A stretch of 40,021 nucleotides of DNA from Nanobdellota archaeon (GCA_022563455.1 JADFNI010000004.1:1-40021), one strand, 5' to 3'. Positions 9,364 to 16,665 are shown, numbered from the stretch's first letter. Notes: generated from the letters alone by a model not told the origin. A program made the numbers and translations.

Positions 9364-9453
9364 TAGGCACTACTTATTGTTATTTAAAAGTTTTGTTAGG
9401 CACTACTTTAGGCACTACTTATTATTGGGAGGCGATTAATTGTAGTGCCTAAC
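9364..9453. repeat. TAGGCACTAC repeats around the glyS promoter
   Basis: The 10-mer TAGGCACTAC occurs at 9364-9373, 9397-9406 and 9409-9418, and inverted at 9442-9451. A perfect 12-bp inverted pair is formed by GTTAGGCACTAC (9395-9406) and GTAGTGCCTAAC (9442-9453). The first and third copies share 17 nt (TTTAGGCACTACTTATT). One copy lies between the minus-strand TATA-like element (9381-9390) and the glyS start, the others lie upstream of it, which is the arrangement expected of operator sites. They could serve glyS or, less likely, the divergent tRNA-Arg. Confidence 0.7.
9381..9390 (-). promoter_or_regulatory. TATA-like box of glyS
   Basis: On the minus strand this reads CTTTTAAATA and ends about 22 nt before the ATG at 9359, the spacing of an archaeal leaderless promoter. 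It is bracketed by TAGGCACTAC repeats. Confidence 0.55.
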
Positions 9454-9506
9454 TGTTTATAGAGCTAAACATAAATTTTTAAACTATTTAAAATATTTAA
9501 TTTGAG

Positions 9507-9609
9507 GCTCTCGTAACTCAGCCTGGATAGAGTGTCTGCCTTCTAAGTGTACTCCGAAAGGATGAATGGAGTAAGCAGAAAGTCGCAGGTTCAAATCCTG
9601 CCGAGAGCG
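9507..9609 (+). tRNA. tRNA-Arg(TCT) with an intron
   Basis: The acceptor stem GCTCTCG/CGAGAGC pairs perfectly, with discriminator G at 9609. D stem ACTC/GAGT, anticodon stem TCTGC/GCAGA with loop CTTCTAA gives anticodon TCT, and the T arm is GCAGG-TTCAAAT-CCTGC. Between positions 37 and 38 there is a 28-nt intron (9546-9573) that forms its own TACTCC/GGAGTA helix, the usual archaeal site and form for cleavage by EndA, which is encoded at 18239-18751. No CCA is encoded. A TATA-like ATTTAAAATATTTA lies just upstream. Confidence 0.93.
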
Positions 9610-9662
9610 TAGCTGGTTGCAGAAGTATAGATTTATAATTCTTGTTTATCAGTATAATTTAG

Positions 9663-9733
9663 GCAGGCGTAGCCAAGTGGTAAGGCAAGAGGCTGCAACC
9701 CTCTGATCCTGAGTTCGAATCTCAGCGTCTGCT
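9663..9733 (+). tRNA. tRNA-Cys(GCA)
   Basis: The acceptor GCAGGCG pairs with CGTCTGC (one G-T wobble). Anticodon arm AGAGG-CTGCAAC-CCTCT gives GCA. The T arm is CTGAG-TTCGAAT-CTCAG. Discriminator U73 is the expected identity base for Cys. CCA is not encoded. A TATA-like ATTTATAATT lies ~30 nt upstream, and the next gene starts at the very next base. Confidence 0.95.
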
Positions 9734-10183
9734 TTGAAATTAGTTAATCGAATAATAAGTATTGGAGAGAAATACCATTTAGACCTGGGCCTTTATTTTA
9801 TTATATCTATTTGGATAATTTTAAATTATTTTTTATTTCAATATTATAATTATATTGGAATTACTTTGATTATATTTGGATATTTAATATGGATTCTTGG
9901 TTTAATTACTTTAAAGGATGCTTTTCAGATTAGGGCTGATGCGAAAATATTAATTGAGAATGGAATTTATTCTAAAATTAAACATCCAATTTACCTTGGA
10001 GGATTTATTATTGATCTGGGGTTAATAATATTTACATATCATACATTTTTATTTTGGTATTTAATAGGGTATACAATAATTGGTAATCTTATACAATTAT
10101 TTAGGATTAAAAATGAAGAAAAGATTTTACTTGATAAATTTGGAAAAAAGTATATTATGTATAAGAAAAATACTTGGTTTTAA
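9734..10183 (+). CDS. Isoprenylcysteine/phospholipid methyltransferase-like membrane protein
   Basis: A 149-aa membrane protein with about four hydrophobic helices and the ICMT/PEMT-family signature in its second half: GIYSKIKHPIYLGGFI, followed by a C-terminal RIKNEEKILLDKFGKKY, where the E of ExxL and the preceding His-Pro are typical of SAM-dependent isoprenyl- or phospholipid methyltransferases. The actual substrate (isoprenoid thiol, lipid head group or other) cannot be read from sequence. The start is uncertain: TTG 9734 directly abuts the tRNA-Cys 3' end and there is no ATG nearby, so the mRNA may be released by tRNA 3' processing or start from a rare codon. Confidence 0.7.
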   Translation: MKLVNRIISIGEKYHLDLGLYFIISIWIILNYFLFQYYNYIGITLIIFGYLIWILGLITLKDAFQIRADAKILIENGIYSKIKHPIYLGGFIIDLGLIIFTYHTFLFWYLIGYTIIGNLIQLFRIKNEEKILLDKFGKKYIMYKKNTWF

Positions 10184-10280
10184 GATATAGATATCAATTG
10201 AACCTCAATATCCTCTGACTTCATAAGTGGATGCAGTATTTACTAGCAAACAATAAATACCCTTTTTTCATTTGATTAAC

Positions 10281-11189
10281 ATGGTAGAAAATATTAAAGT
10301 AACGTTTCTTGGAACTGGTTCTTCAATTCCAACTGCGAGAAGGAATCATACAGCTGCGCTTATACAATATAAGAATGAAATGATTCTTCTTGACTGTGGG
10401 GAAGGGACTCAAAGACAATTTCGAAAGGCTAAGATTAGTATGGGAAAAATTACTAGGATTTTGCTTAGTCATTGGCATGGGGATCATTCTCTTGGGCTTC
10501 CAGGTCTTTTATCTACTATGATTATGGGAGGATATGGCAAAAATTTGAAGGTTTATGGTCCAAGAGGGAGTAAAAAGAAAATGAGAGATTTTCTTGATTT
10601 ATTTGGAATAGATCCTGGAAAGCTTCGTTTGGAAGTTTTTGAAGTTGAAGACACAGTGTTTTTTGATGAGGGAGATTTTATACTTGAAGCTAAATCACAG
10701 GACCATTCTTGTCCTGTAAATGGATATTCATTTATTATTAAAGAGAAAAATAGAATTGATCGGGAAAAATTAGCAAAACTTAAAATCCCTAATTCTCCTT
10801 TGATTGGAAAGTTGAATATGGGGGAAACTGTTGAGATTGATGGGAAAAAAATTGATGGGAAGAAATTATTGTATAAGGAGAAGTCCCGAAAGATTAGTTT
10901 TATAGTTGATAGTCGATATAATGAGAATGCTATTGCCCTTTCTAAAAATGCCGATTTACTTATTTGCGAATCTTCTTTTTCGAAGGATGAGGGAGATCTT
11001 GCACGAGATCATGCTCATATGACTAGTAAGGAAGCCGCTACAATTGCTAAAAAAGCCAAAGTACAATCTCTTGCATTAATTCATTTAAGTCAACGGTATG
11101 ATATGATTCCTAAGAAAATTTTGAGCGAGGCTAAAGAGACATTTAAAAATGTTATTGTTGCAGAGGATTTAGATGAAATTATTTTATAA
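10281..11189 (+). CDS. rnz: Ribonuclease Z (tRNA 3' processing endonuclease)
   Basis: A metallo-beta-lactamase-fold nuclease that removes 3' trailers from pre-tRNAs. The signature begins VTFLGTGSSIPTARRNHTA, with LLDCGEGTQRQF and the metal motif SHWHGDHSLGLPGL (H64, H66, D68, H69). FIVDSRYNENAI, CESSF and ALIHLSQRY supply the remaining His/Asp ligands. At 302 aa it is the normal short (RNase Z-S) form. ATG 10281 is preferred to the track's TTG 10272; an AATAAATACC element ~25 nt upstream suggests a leaderless start. None of the tRNAs in this window encodes CCA, so RNase Z processing followed by CCA addition is expected. Confidence 0.95.
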   Translation: MVENIKVTFLGTGSSIPTARRNHTAALIQYKNEMILLDCGEGTQRQFRKAKISMGKITRILLSHWHGDHSLGLPGLLSTMIMGGYGKNLKVYGPRGSKKKMRDFLDLFGIDPGKLRLEVFEVEDTVFFDEGDFILEAKSQDHSCPVNGYSFIIKEKNRIDREKLAKLKIPNSPLIGKLNMGETVEIDGKKIDGKKLLYKEKSRKISFIVDSRYNENAIALSKNADLLICESSFSKDEGDLARDHAHMTSKEAATIAKKAKVQSLALIHLSQRYDMIPKKILSEAKETFKNVIVAEDLDEIIL

Positions 11190-11191
11190 AA

Positions 11192-11671
11192 TTAGCCCCT
11201 AGTAAAGATTCTTTCTAATCCTAGAGATTCTCTAAGCTGTTCTCTTCTTCTATCTGTTATCTCATGTTCCTTTTCGGAGTAATAAGATCCACAAGGTTTT
11301 CTGGATTTCGTTTCCAATCTTTCGACAATTGCTTTTGCGTCTAATTGATCTAAATAACTTGAAATTCCAAGGATGACATCTTTTGGAGCAGAATCTATGG
11401 GTTTGGAGGGATTTACTAATTTCCCTGTTGCTAGATCGACCATAATTCTATAATATCCATGTTGTGAAGAGCCTTCAATCGCCCAACGTCCTTCACTATA
11501 GGCCCTATTCAAATTTTCATCAAAACCCGTTCTTCCATCGGCCTCAAGCGCTAAATAAGGGATTCTTTGCCAGAAAACTTTTTGGGAAACAGAATATTCA
11601 TTTATTTTTTGAACAATGCTTTTAGCTTGTCGGAGTATTCCTTCCCTCATAGCTTCCCCTCGATCTTTCAT
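11192..11671 (-). CDS. Uncharacterised 159-aa protein
   Basis: I do not recognise this family. The protein is mixed alpha/beta and charged, without signal peptide or membrane helix; notable segments are SQHGYYRIMVDLATGKLVNP, in the middle, and a basic C-terminal helix (EHEITDRRREQLRESLG). It has one cysteine. It is convergent with rnz, with 2 nt between the stop codons. ATG 11671 and ATG 11650 are both possible starts. Its codon use looks a little more GC-rich than the neighbours. The unbroken 159-codon frame without a competing frame makes it likely to be real. Confidence 0.65.
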   Translation of the reverse strand: MKDRGEAMREGILRQAKSIVQKINEYSVSQKVFWQRIPYLALEADGRTGFDENLNRAYSEGRWAIEGSSQHGYYRIMVDLATGKLVNPSKPIDSAPKDVILGISSYLDQLDAKAIVERLETKSRKPCGSYYSEKEHEITDRRREQLRESLGLERIFTRG

Positions 11672-11796
11672 GTTTCTCTAAAACTATTAGTCTTTTTATT
11701 CTTTATTGTGCCTAGATATATATTTTAGATACTTCTCGCTACAGATAAGTTTGAAGAATTTATCCATGCGAAATTAATCGGACAAAAACGCTTCAA

Positions 11797-12042
11797 TTAA
11801 GCTTTAGCAGCAGCTGACGGAGAAATGAAGATTATTGTATCGCCCCTGAGAAATGTTAATCCATAACTCCTGGTTTGTTCTCCGTTTTCTACCTCTTTAG
11901 CATTGTCTAAAACCACATTGATGTGGATGTCAAATGCTAGTAAAGTTCCGACAAATTGTTTGCCGGTTTTTAGCTGTACTAAAATCTCTTTACCTTTTGC
12001 TGAATTAAGCAAATCCAAAGGCCTTTCGATTCCATTTACCAT
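11797..12042 (-). CDS. lsm: Sm-like RNA-binding protein (archaeal LSm/SmAP)
   Basis: Archaeal LSm proteins form heptameric rings that bind U-rich RNA and are linked to tRNA and small-RNA metabolism. The 81-aa protein has the Sm1 motif (GKEILVQLKTGKQFVGTLLAFDIHINVVLDNA) and Sm2 motif (GLTFLRGDTIIFISP). The usual archaeal partner L37e is not found next to it. A TTTTAAAAAG element ~20 nt before the ATG on the minus strand suggests a leaderless mRNA. It is divergent from the basic coiled-coil gene at 12164. Confidence 0.95.
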   Translation of the reverse strand: MVNGIERPLDLLNSAKGKEILVQLKTGKQFVGTLLAFDIHINVVLDNAKEVENGEQTRSYGLTFLRGDTIIFISPSAAAKA

Positions 12043-12090
12043 GAAGATACTCTACAAAATCTCTTTTTAAAACTTTTGGAGGAGATTTGT

Positions 12091-12104
12091 TGATACTAGT
12101 ATCA
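12091..12104. promoter_or_regulatory. 14-bp perfect palindrome between divergent promoters
   Basis: TGATACTAGTATCA is a perfect palindrome midway between lsm (minus) and the 810-aa coiled-coil gene (plus). It is a reasonable operator candidate for a dimeric regulator, but a 14-bp palindrome in AT-rich DNA may also be chance. Confidence 0.4.
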
Positions 12105-12134
12105 TGGAATAGAGTTTTTTCTTTTGAAGTAACC

Positions 12135-12144
12135 TTTTTATATA
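12135..12144 (+). promoter_or_regulatory. TATA-like box of the 810-aa coiled-coil gene
   Basis: TTTTTATATA ends 19 nt before ATG 12164, placing transcription start at or next to the start codon (leaderless). Confidence 0.55.
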
Positions 12145-12163
12145 CAAAAATATTGTAGGATCT

Positions 12164-14596
12164 ATGGGGTGGTATGCATTTATTAGTTTGGCGCAAGACG
12201 GACGTATAAAGTTTTTACTCGTTTTTATCTTCGTCGCTGTTGGAATTGCATCCGTTCTTACATTTGTAGAATTTAGACTTAATAAAAGAAAAAAGGCCCA
12301 CGAAGAAAGAAGTAATGAACAGTCTTTGGTGGATTATTTGAATAGATCCTCTATGTCTAATAATACTCCTGTGGAAAAATTGAAAATATTAGATTATTCA
12401 GTCAAGGTTTATTTTAGAGATGCATTTGGATTTAAATTGAGTAATAGTTATTCTGAATTAATAAAATTATTTGAGCAAAGAGGAAAAAATAATTTAGCTA
12501 AATTTTGTAATGAAATTTTTGAAGCACATTACTCTCCCAATGAAATTAGCGAGTTAAAAGTTAAGGAATTATTTTCTTCTTTTGAAAGAATAGTTAGATC
12601 GAGTAAGAAAAAAATTGAGGATGTTAAAGATTATAAAAATGGCTTTAATAAAATTGGGAATAAATTTTCTGTTTTGACAAATTATTTTTCAAGAAATTTA
12701 AAAATTATTAAATCAAAAAGAATATCTCGAAAGGTTGAGTCTAATGTTCGAAAGAATGCTAGGGAGAATGCTAGGGTGGCTTCCTTGAATGATAAGGTTC
12801 AGCAAAGAGTATTTAAGATTCAAGAAAAAGAGGATAAAAAGAAAACGAAGATTGAATTAAATAATAAATATAAATTGGTTAGGATAGCTTATGCAAAGAA
12901 AAAGGGGGTCGAAAAGATTCAAAGAAAGAATAACAGGAGAAAGGTAGTTAATAATTTGAAGAAAGAGGCCGTCATTCAGATGTTTAATGGAGTTAGATTT
13001 GTTCGGAAAAAGAAAATTAATTTTAAAAGAAGAATTGAAAAATCAAGAGATTTGAGAAAAATTTCTAAAGAAAGAAAAAAAATATTGGCAGAGAAAAAAG
13101 AACTTTTTAGATTAAATGCTCGAAAAATTGAAGAAAGAGAAAGAGCACATTTGAGGCATGGTGTTTTATTAAAAAAATTATCTCGGAAAAAAGAAAAAGA
13201 AGAAAAGAGAAGGCAGAGAAAAGAGACGAAAGAAAGAAAGAAAAAACTAAAGAAGGCAAATAAGCTAAAAATCCTCGCAAGAAAAGATATTTTGAAGAAG
13301 CAAAAAATTGCTATTAAGGAAGAACAGAAAAGAGTTAGAAATTTACGAAAAGAACAGAAAAGAAAAGAAAAGAAAGCAAAGAGACTAAAAATCCTCGCAA
13401 GAAAAACTATTTTGAAAAGGAGAGCTGTGGCTGTTAAGGGAGAGAGAAAAAGAGTTAGAAATTTGGAGAAAGAAAGAAAAATTTTTTTAATTCTGGAAAA
13501 AAAGAAGAAGAAAAAGATAGCGAGGGAGAAAGAAAGAAGAATTAAGGAAGCTAGGGAGAAAATTTTGACAGATGAGGCAAGATATAAAAAAGAGCAAATT
13601 TCTAAAGAGAAGAGAGTAAAGTCTGAACAAAAAAGAAAAGAAAAAGAAGCCAAAAAGAAGCTGAAGATATTATTGAAAAGGCAAAGAAAGGCTCGAGCGG
13701 ATGAATTAAAAACAGAAAAACAGAGAAATCTTTTAGAAAATAAGAGAATTCGTCAGATAAAGCTTAATGAAATAAGGATTAGCAGAGCTAAGGTTATCAA
13801 AAGCGAAAAATCTTTTGAAAAAAGAGAGATTAATTCTAAGAAAAAATTAGGATTTCTTTTAAAAAAATCTAAATTGTTAGATCTAACACAGGGCAAAAGT
13901 GAAAGAAGTATACAATCTGAAATTTTGAAAGATGAAAAACAGCTTGGAAAGAAAAATAATTTTTGGGCCTTTGATCTTTTTAAGAAGATTAAGAAAAGGA
14001 ATGGACAAAGAAAAATTGCACGAGATCTTTCTAGAAAGAAAAAATTAGCCGAAAAAATTCGAAAAAGAAATATAATCCAAAAGGCTAAACAGAACAAAAA
14101 AATTGAAATTCAAAGAAAACGTGAACAAGCGACTGCCTTTAAACTTGCACAGAAAAAATTAAAAGATTTTGATAAAAATAAACAAAAAGAGATAAGGCAA
14201 AAGATTAAGCTTGCAGGAATATTGAAAAGAAAACGAGTTAGAGATCAAAGAAAACTTGACCGGAAAAAGGAGAAGTTATTAAAAAAGGAGAGAAAGCGAA
14301 AAGAAAAGGCTTTGAGGATCCAAAAAAGGGAAGAGGCTAAGACTCTAAAGAAAGAGCTTTTGGAAGTGAGGAAGAAGGCACTTGAAAAAAGGAAGCGTGA
14401 ACTAGGTGTTCAAAATAAGCTATCAGCAGCAAAAAAACTTGGAGCAAAAAGAGATAGTTACTTGAAAAGTAAATTGTTAAGAGAGAAAAATAAGAAAATG
14501 AAAGATATAGCATCTCGAAGACAAAAAATTATTAAGATTTATCCTATTGGGAGCCTGGAATGGATGAAGGAATTAGATAGAAATTCTAGGAAATGA
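12164..14596 (+). CDS. Membrane-anchored, extremely Lys/Arg-rich coiled-coil protein
   Basis: An 810-aa protein of unknown function. One N-terminal helix (FLLVFIFVAVGIASVLTFVEF, about residues 18-38) anchors it with the bulk in the cytoplasm. Residues ~50-150 form a small helical domain (SLVDYLNRSS..., DAFGFKLSNSYSELIKLFEQRG). The remaining ~650 residues are almost entirely K, R, E with heptad-like spacing, a very long and very basic alpha-helix. A ~40-residue unit is repeated in tandem from ~368 and ~408 (KLKILARKDILKK / RLKILARKTILKR ... KRVRNL), and the 120-nt DNA repeat is still visible. The charge suggests binding to DNA, RNA or ribosomes at the membrane. The minus-strand track ORFs inside are shadows rich in Phe/Leu/Ser. 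Confidence 0.75.
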   Translation: MGWYAFISLAQDGRIKFLLVFIFVAVGIASVLTFVEFRLNKRKKAHEERSNEQSLVDYLNRSSMSNNTPVEKLKILDYSVKVYFRDAFGFKLSNSYSELIKLFEQRGKNNLAKFCNEIFEAHYSPNEISELKVKELFSSFERIVRSSKKKIEDVKDYKNGFNKIGNKFSVLTNYFSRNLKIIKSKRISRKVESNVRKNARENARVASLNDKVQQRVFKIQEKEDKKKTKIELNNKYKLVRIAYAKKKGVEKIQRKNNRRKVVNNLKKEAVIQMFNGVRFVRKKKINFKRRIEKSRDLRKISKERKKILAEKKELFRLNARKIEERERAHLRHGVLLKKLSRKKEKEEKRRQRKETKERKKKLKKANKLKILARKDILKKQKIAIKEEQKRVRNLRKEQKRKEKKAKRLKILARKTILKRRAVAVKGERKRVRNLEKERKIFLILEKKKKKKIAREKERRIKEAREKILTDEARYKKEQISKEKRVKSEQKRKEKEAKKKLKILLKRQRKARADELKTEKQRNLLENKRIRQIKLNEIRISRAKVIKSEKSFEKREINSKKKLGFLLKKSKLLDLTQGKSERSIQSEILKDEKQLGKKNNFWAFDLFKKIKKRNGQRKIARDLSRKKKLAEKIRKRNIIQKAKQNKKIEIQRKREQATAFKLAQKKLKDFDKNKQKEIRQKIKLAGILKRKRVRDQRKLDRKKEKLLKKERKRKEKALRIQKREEAKTLKKELLEVRKKALEKRKRELGVQNKLSAAKKLGAKRDSYLKSKLLREKNKKMKDIASRRQKIIKIYPIGSLEWMKELDRNSRK
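13258..13478 (+). repeat. 120-nt tandem duplication inside the coiled-coil gene
   Basis: The string CTAAAAATCCTCGCAAGAAA occurs at 13265 and again at 13385, exactly 120 nt apart. The flanking codons (…AAGAGTTAGAAATTT) are also conserved, so a 40-codon segment was duplicated in frame fairly recently. Confidence 0.7.
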
Positions 14597-14626
14597 TTAT
14601 TTAAACTCATTTTTACTTAATTTATT

Positions 14627-15961
14627 ATGCAAAAGAGATTGATGGTCATACTAAATGTTCTAGTTTTATTAGTGCTTATTGGTTTTTTGGTGTATATTAT
14701 TAGTATTTTTTCGGAGGAGGGTGATGGTGATGGTTTAGTTTTGGAGTGTATTGATGTTAATAATGTTGTTAGTTTTATTTATGATGCTTGTTATGATGCG
14801 TTTACGAAGAATATACTTTTGGAAGTTCGACGAGGTCAAGATTACTACAATCTTCGAAATTTTAAATTTTCATTTTTTGATTTTTCTCAGCAATCTTATA
14901 TTTTAGATGATATTCCCGTTGTAGGAGGTGTTAAAGCTTATAAAATTCCAAGTGAAAAAAATCCTGGAAATATGGAAGTCATTTTAGGAGTTGTAAAAGA
15001 TTTTTCTGCTCCCATATGTGGAGAGCCTCGAAGGATTTTTGTAAAGTATTGTCCTGATGGAATTTCTGAGGATGGAATTTCGGTTACCATTAGTCCTTTT
15101 GAGGAAAGTAAGGTTGAGGATTTTGTTGAGATTGTGAAATATTCTAGGGAAGACTCTGATATTTTATCTTTGGATCTGGTTGAAAAAGAAAGAATTTGGA
15201 AATCTAAATGTGAGTCTCGATGGGAATGTAGTGCTTGGGAATCTTGTGTGGATGGTTTTCAGAGGAGGACGTGTGATGATTTGAAAGAATGTTTTATTCC
15301 AACAGGTTCTCCTGAAACTGTAAGGAATTGTGATGGGACTTGTACGGAAAAATGGGAATGTGAATGGGGCAAATGTAGTGCAGGATTTACCAAACCTGTT
15401 TGTAAGGATAAAAATAGGTGTGGAACAAAATTTGATTTGCCAGGTCCGTTAAAATGTGCTGTGGGTAGAAATAAATGTGTACCTGATATTACTTGTGGGG
15501 TTTGGACCGAATGTGCTGTGGACTACAATTTTTTAGACCTTGTTGGGGGCGTTATTAGTGAACTTGATGGACTTAAATCTAGAGTTTGTAGAGATCAAAA
15601 TCAATGTGGAATTGATATAAATGAAGTTAGGTCTTGTTCTATTGGGGTGGACGTTTATACAAAAAGAATAGATAAATGTGGGAGCAGCTATATTGGTGTT
15701 TATGATAGGCTTGACAATCGTCTTATTGCTAGTGTTGAAGAGGGAACTGATGATAATCCATATTTAAATATTAATTTAGATACCGAACTTGATAGTCAAT
15801 ATTGTCCTTATTGTTTTGATGGAATTAAAAGCGGGGATGAAGAAAAAGTTGATTGTGGAGGAAGTTGTAAGTCTTGTTCTGAGAAATATAAAAAGATTAG
15901 TTTTAGTAAGAAAGGTTTTTGGGACTTGATTGGAGATTGGATTAAGAGGTCAATTACATAA
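14627..15961 (+). CDS. Secreted or membrane-tethered protein with TSP1-like Cys modules
   Basis: A 444-aa exported protein. An N-terminal hydrophobic helix (LMVILNVLVLLVLIGFLVYIISIF) acts as signal or anchor, followed by a ~170-residue domain without clear family and then Cys-rich modules. Three repeats resemble thrombospondin type 1-like units: CESRWECSAWESCVDG...RRTC, CTEKWECEWGKCSAG and CGVWTECAVD...SRVCRDQNQCG. The C-terminal CFDGIKSGDEEKVDCGGSCKSC is a small Cys module I recall from surface proteins of small archaea. It ends with an amphipathic segment (FWDLIGDWIKRSI). About two dozen cysteines imply disulfide formation outside the cell. Function unknown; likely envelope or cell-cell contact. 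It follows the basic coiled-coil gene by 30 nt and may share its transcript. Confidence 0.8.
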   Translation: MQKRLMVILNVLVLLVLIGFLVYIISIFSEEGDGDGLVLECIDVNNVVSFIYDACYDAFTKNILLEVRRGQDYYNLRNFKFSFFDFSQQSYILDDIPVVGGVKAYKIPSEKNPGNMEVILGVVKDFSAPICGEPRRIFVKYCPDGISEDGISVTISPFEESKVEDFVEIVKYSREDSDILSLDLVEKERIWKSKCESRWECSAWESCVDGFQRRTCDDLKECFIPTGSPETVRNCDGTCTEKWECEWGKCSAGFTKPVCKDKNRCGTKFDLPGPLKCAVGRNKCVPDITCGVWTECAVDYNFLDLVGGVISELDGLKSRVCRDQNQCGIDINEVRSCSIGVDVYTKRIDKCGSSYIGVYDRLDNRLIASVEEGTDDNPYLNINLDTELDSQYCPYCFDGIKSGDEEKVDCGGSCKSCSEKYKKISFSKKGFWDLIGDWIKRSIT

Positions 15962-15968
15962 CTTTTAG

Positions 15969-16060
15969 CAGTATCTCAATTGAGATACTGAGCGGCAATT
16001 TTTTCTGCTGAAAAATTGCACATTCCACTTTTCCATGAGGTATGACCCTGGAAAAATGAG
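15969..16060. ncRNA. Three consecutive hairpins, candidate structured RNA or terminator region
   Basis: The 249-nt gap before tRNA-Met starts with three stem-loops: CAGTATCTCA/TGAGATACTG (15969-15990, a fully self-complementary 22-mer), GCAATTTTT/AAAAATTGC (loop TCTGCTG), and TTTTCCA/TGGAAAA (loop of 13 nt). An ACA triplet directly follows the second hairpin. No ORF of note is present. Possibilities are a 3'-end structure for the upstream gene, a small RNA, or protein-binding sites; strand is undetermined. The remainder of the gap is AT-rich and contains TTTTTAAAT and ATTATTATAATGG TATA-like elements. Confidence 0.4.
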
Positions 16061-16210
16061 ATATTTTTGATCTGATCTGCTTAAGGGATTTGTCTATAAG
16101 GGTTTTTAAATTAGAAGTCTTTTTAAATGAATTTTGTTAGAAATTATTATAATGGCTTTTCCAGAGCAATTAAAAACGTAAATGTTTTGTTTTGGTTAGT
16201 CGTTTTCAAT

Positions 16211-16282
16211 GGCTCTGTAGCTCAGCGGTAGAGCGCCGCTCTCATGAGGCGGAGGCCGGGAGGTCAGCACTCCCCAGAGCCA
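16211..16282 (+). tRNA. tRNA-Met(CAT) with an atypical T loop
   Basis: GGCTCTG/CAGAGCC acceptor, D arm GCTC-AGCGGTA-GAGC, anticodon arm CCGCT-CTCATGA-GGCGG (anticodon CAT), and T arm GGGAG-GTCAGCA-CTCCC with discriminator A. The G1-C72 pair and absence of the GGG/CCC anticodon-stem pattern argue against an initiator; elongator Met or an Ile2 (CAU modified) are both possible. The T loop departs from TTCRANY at positions 54 (G), 58 (G) and 60 (A), and position 37 is G. The D loop is canonical, so the gene is probably functional, but a covariance model might score it low. Confidence 0.75.
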
Positions 16283-16333
16283 TTTTTCTTTTTCAAAATA
16301 GTTATAAAGGCTATTGTAGTTTATCTAAATAGA

Positions 16334-16663
16334 ATGGTGTTTGGAATATTTAATGAAAGTCTTAATAATCTTTTAGGCATTTTGCCTCCGTATTTTTCTG
16401 AGAATGTTGAGTGGTTTCTTGCTATTTTGAAAGCTCTTGGAATTTTGGCAGTTGTTTATTTGTCATATCTTATTACTATGGTCTGCCTTAATGTTCGTAA
16501 AGTTAGGCAGCTTGGAAAAATTAGAGCGCGTATGGAGAATATTGATTCTAAATTGGACTTGTTGATTAAGAAAGAAAAGATTAGAGTTCCTAAGAGCTTA
16601 ATAACGGTTTCTTCTACAAAGGTTGGGTTTTGGGAAAAGATTATGAAAAGATTTTCAGAATAA
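16334..16663 (+). CDS. Small membrane protein with coiled-coil tail, unknown
   Basis: A 109-aa protein I do not recognise. It has a central membrane helix (ALGILAVVYLSYLITMVCL, about residues 35-53), a short helical region before it and a basic helical tail with an LGKIRARMENIDSKLDLLIKK heptad pattern. The track extends this frame into the tRNA; the ATG at 16334 is the sensible start, with GTTATAAAG about 25-30 nt upstream. It is convergent with alba, with 2 nt between the stops. Confidence 0.65.
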   Translation: MVFGIFNESLNNLLGILPPYFSENVEWFLAILKALGILAVVYLSYLITMVCLNVRKVRQLGKIRARMENIDSKLDLLIKKEKIRVPKSLITVSSTKVGFWEKIMKRFSE

Positions 16664-16665
16664 TC

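Noticed and set aside
9360-9506. T-box riboswitch upstream of glyS
   Set aside because: T-boxes are not known in archaea, no specifier/antiterminator pattern is seen, and the TATA box leaves no room for a leader RNA.
12976-14097. Minus-strand ORFs of 225 and 114 aa rich in Phe/Ser/Leu
   Set aside because: They are antisense shadows of the Lys/Arg/Glu-rich coiled-coil gene.
16244-16333. Upstream 30 codons of the 139-aa track ORF
   Set aside because: They lie mostly in the tRNA-Met gene; ATG 16334 is the plausible start.
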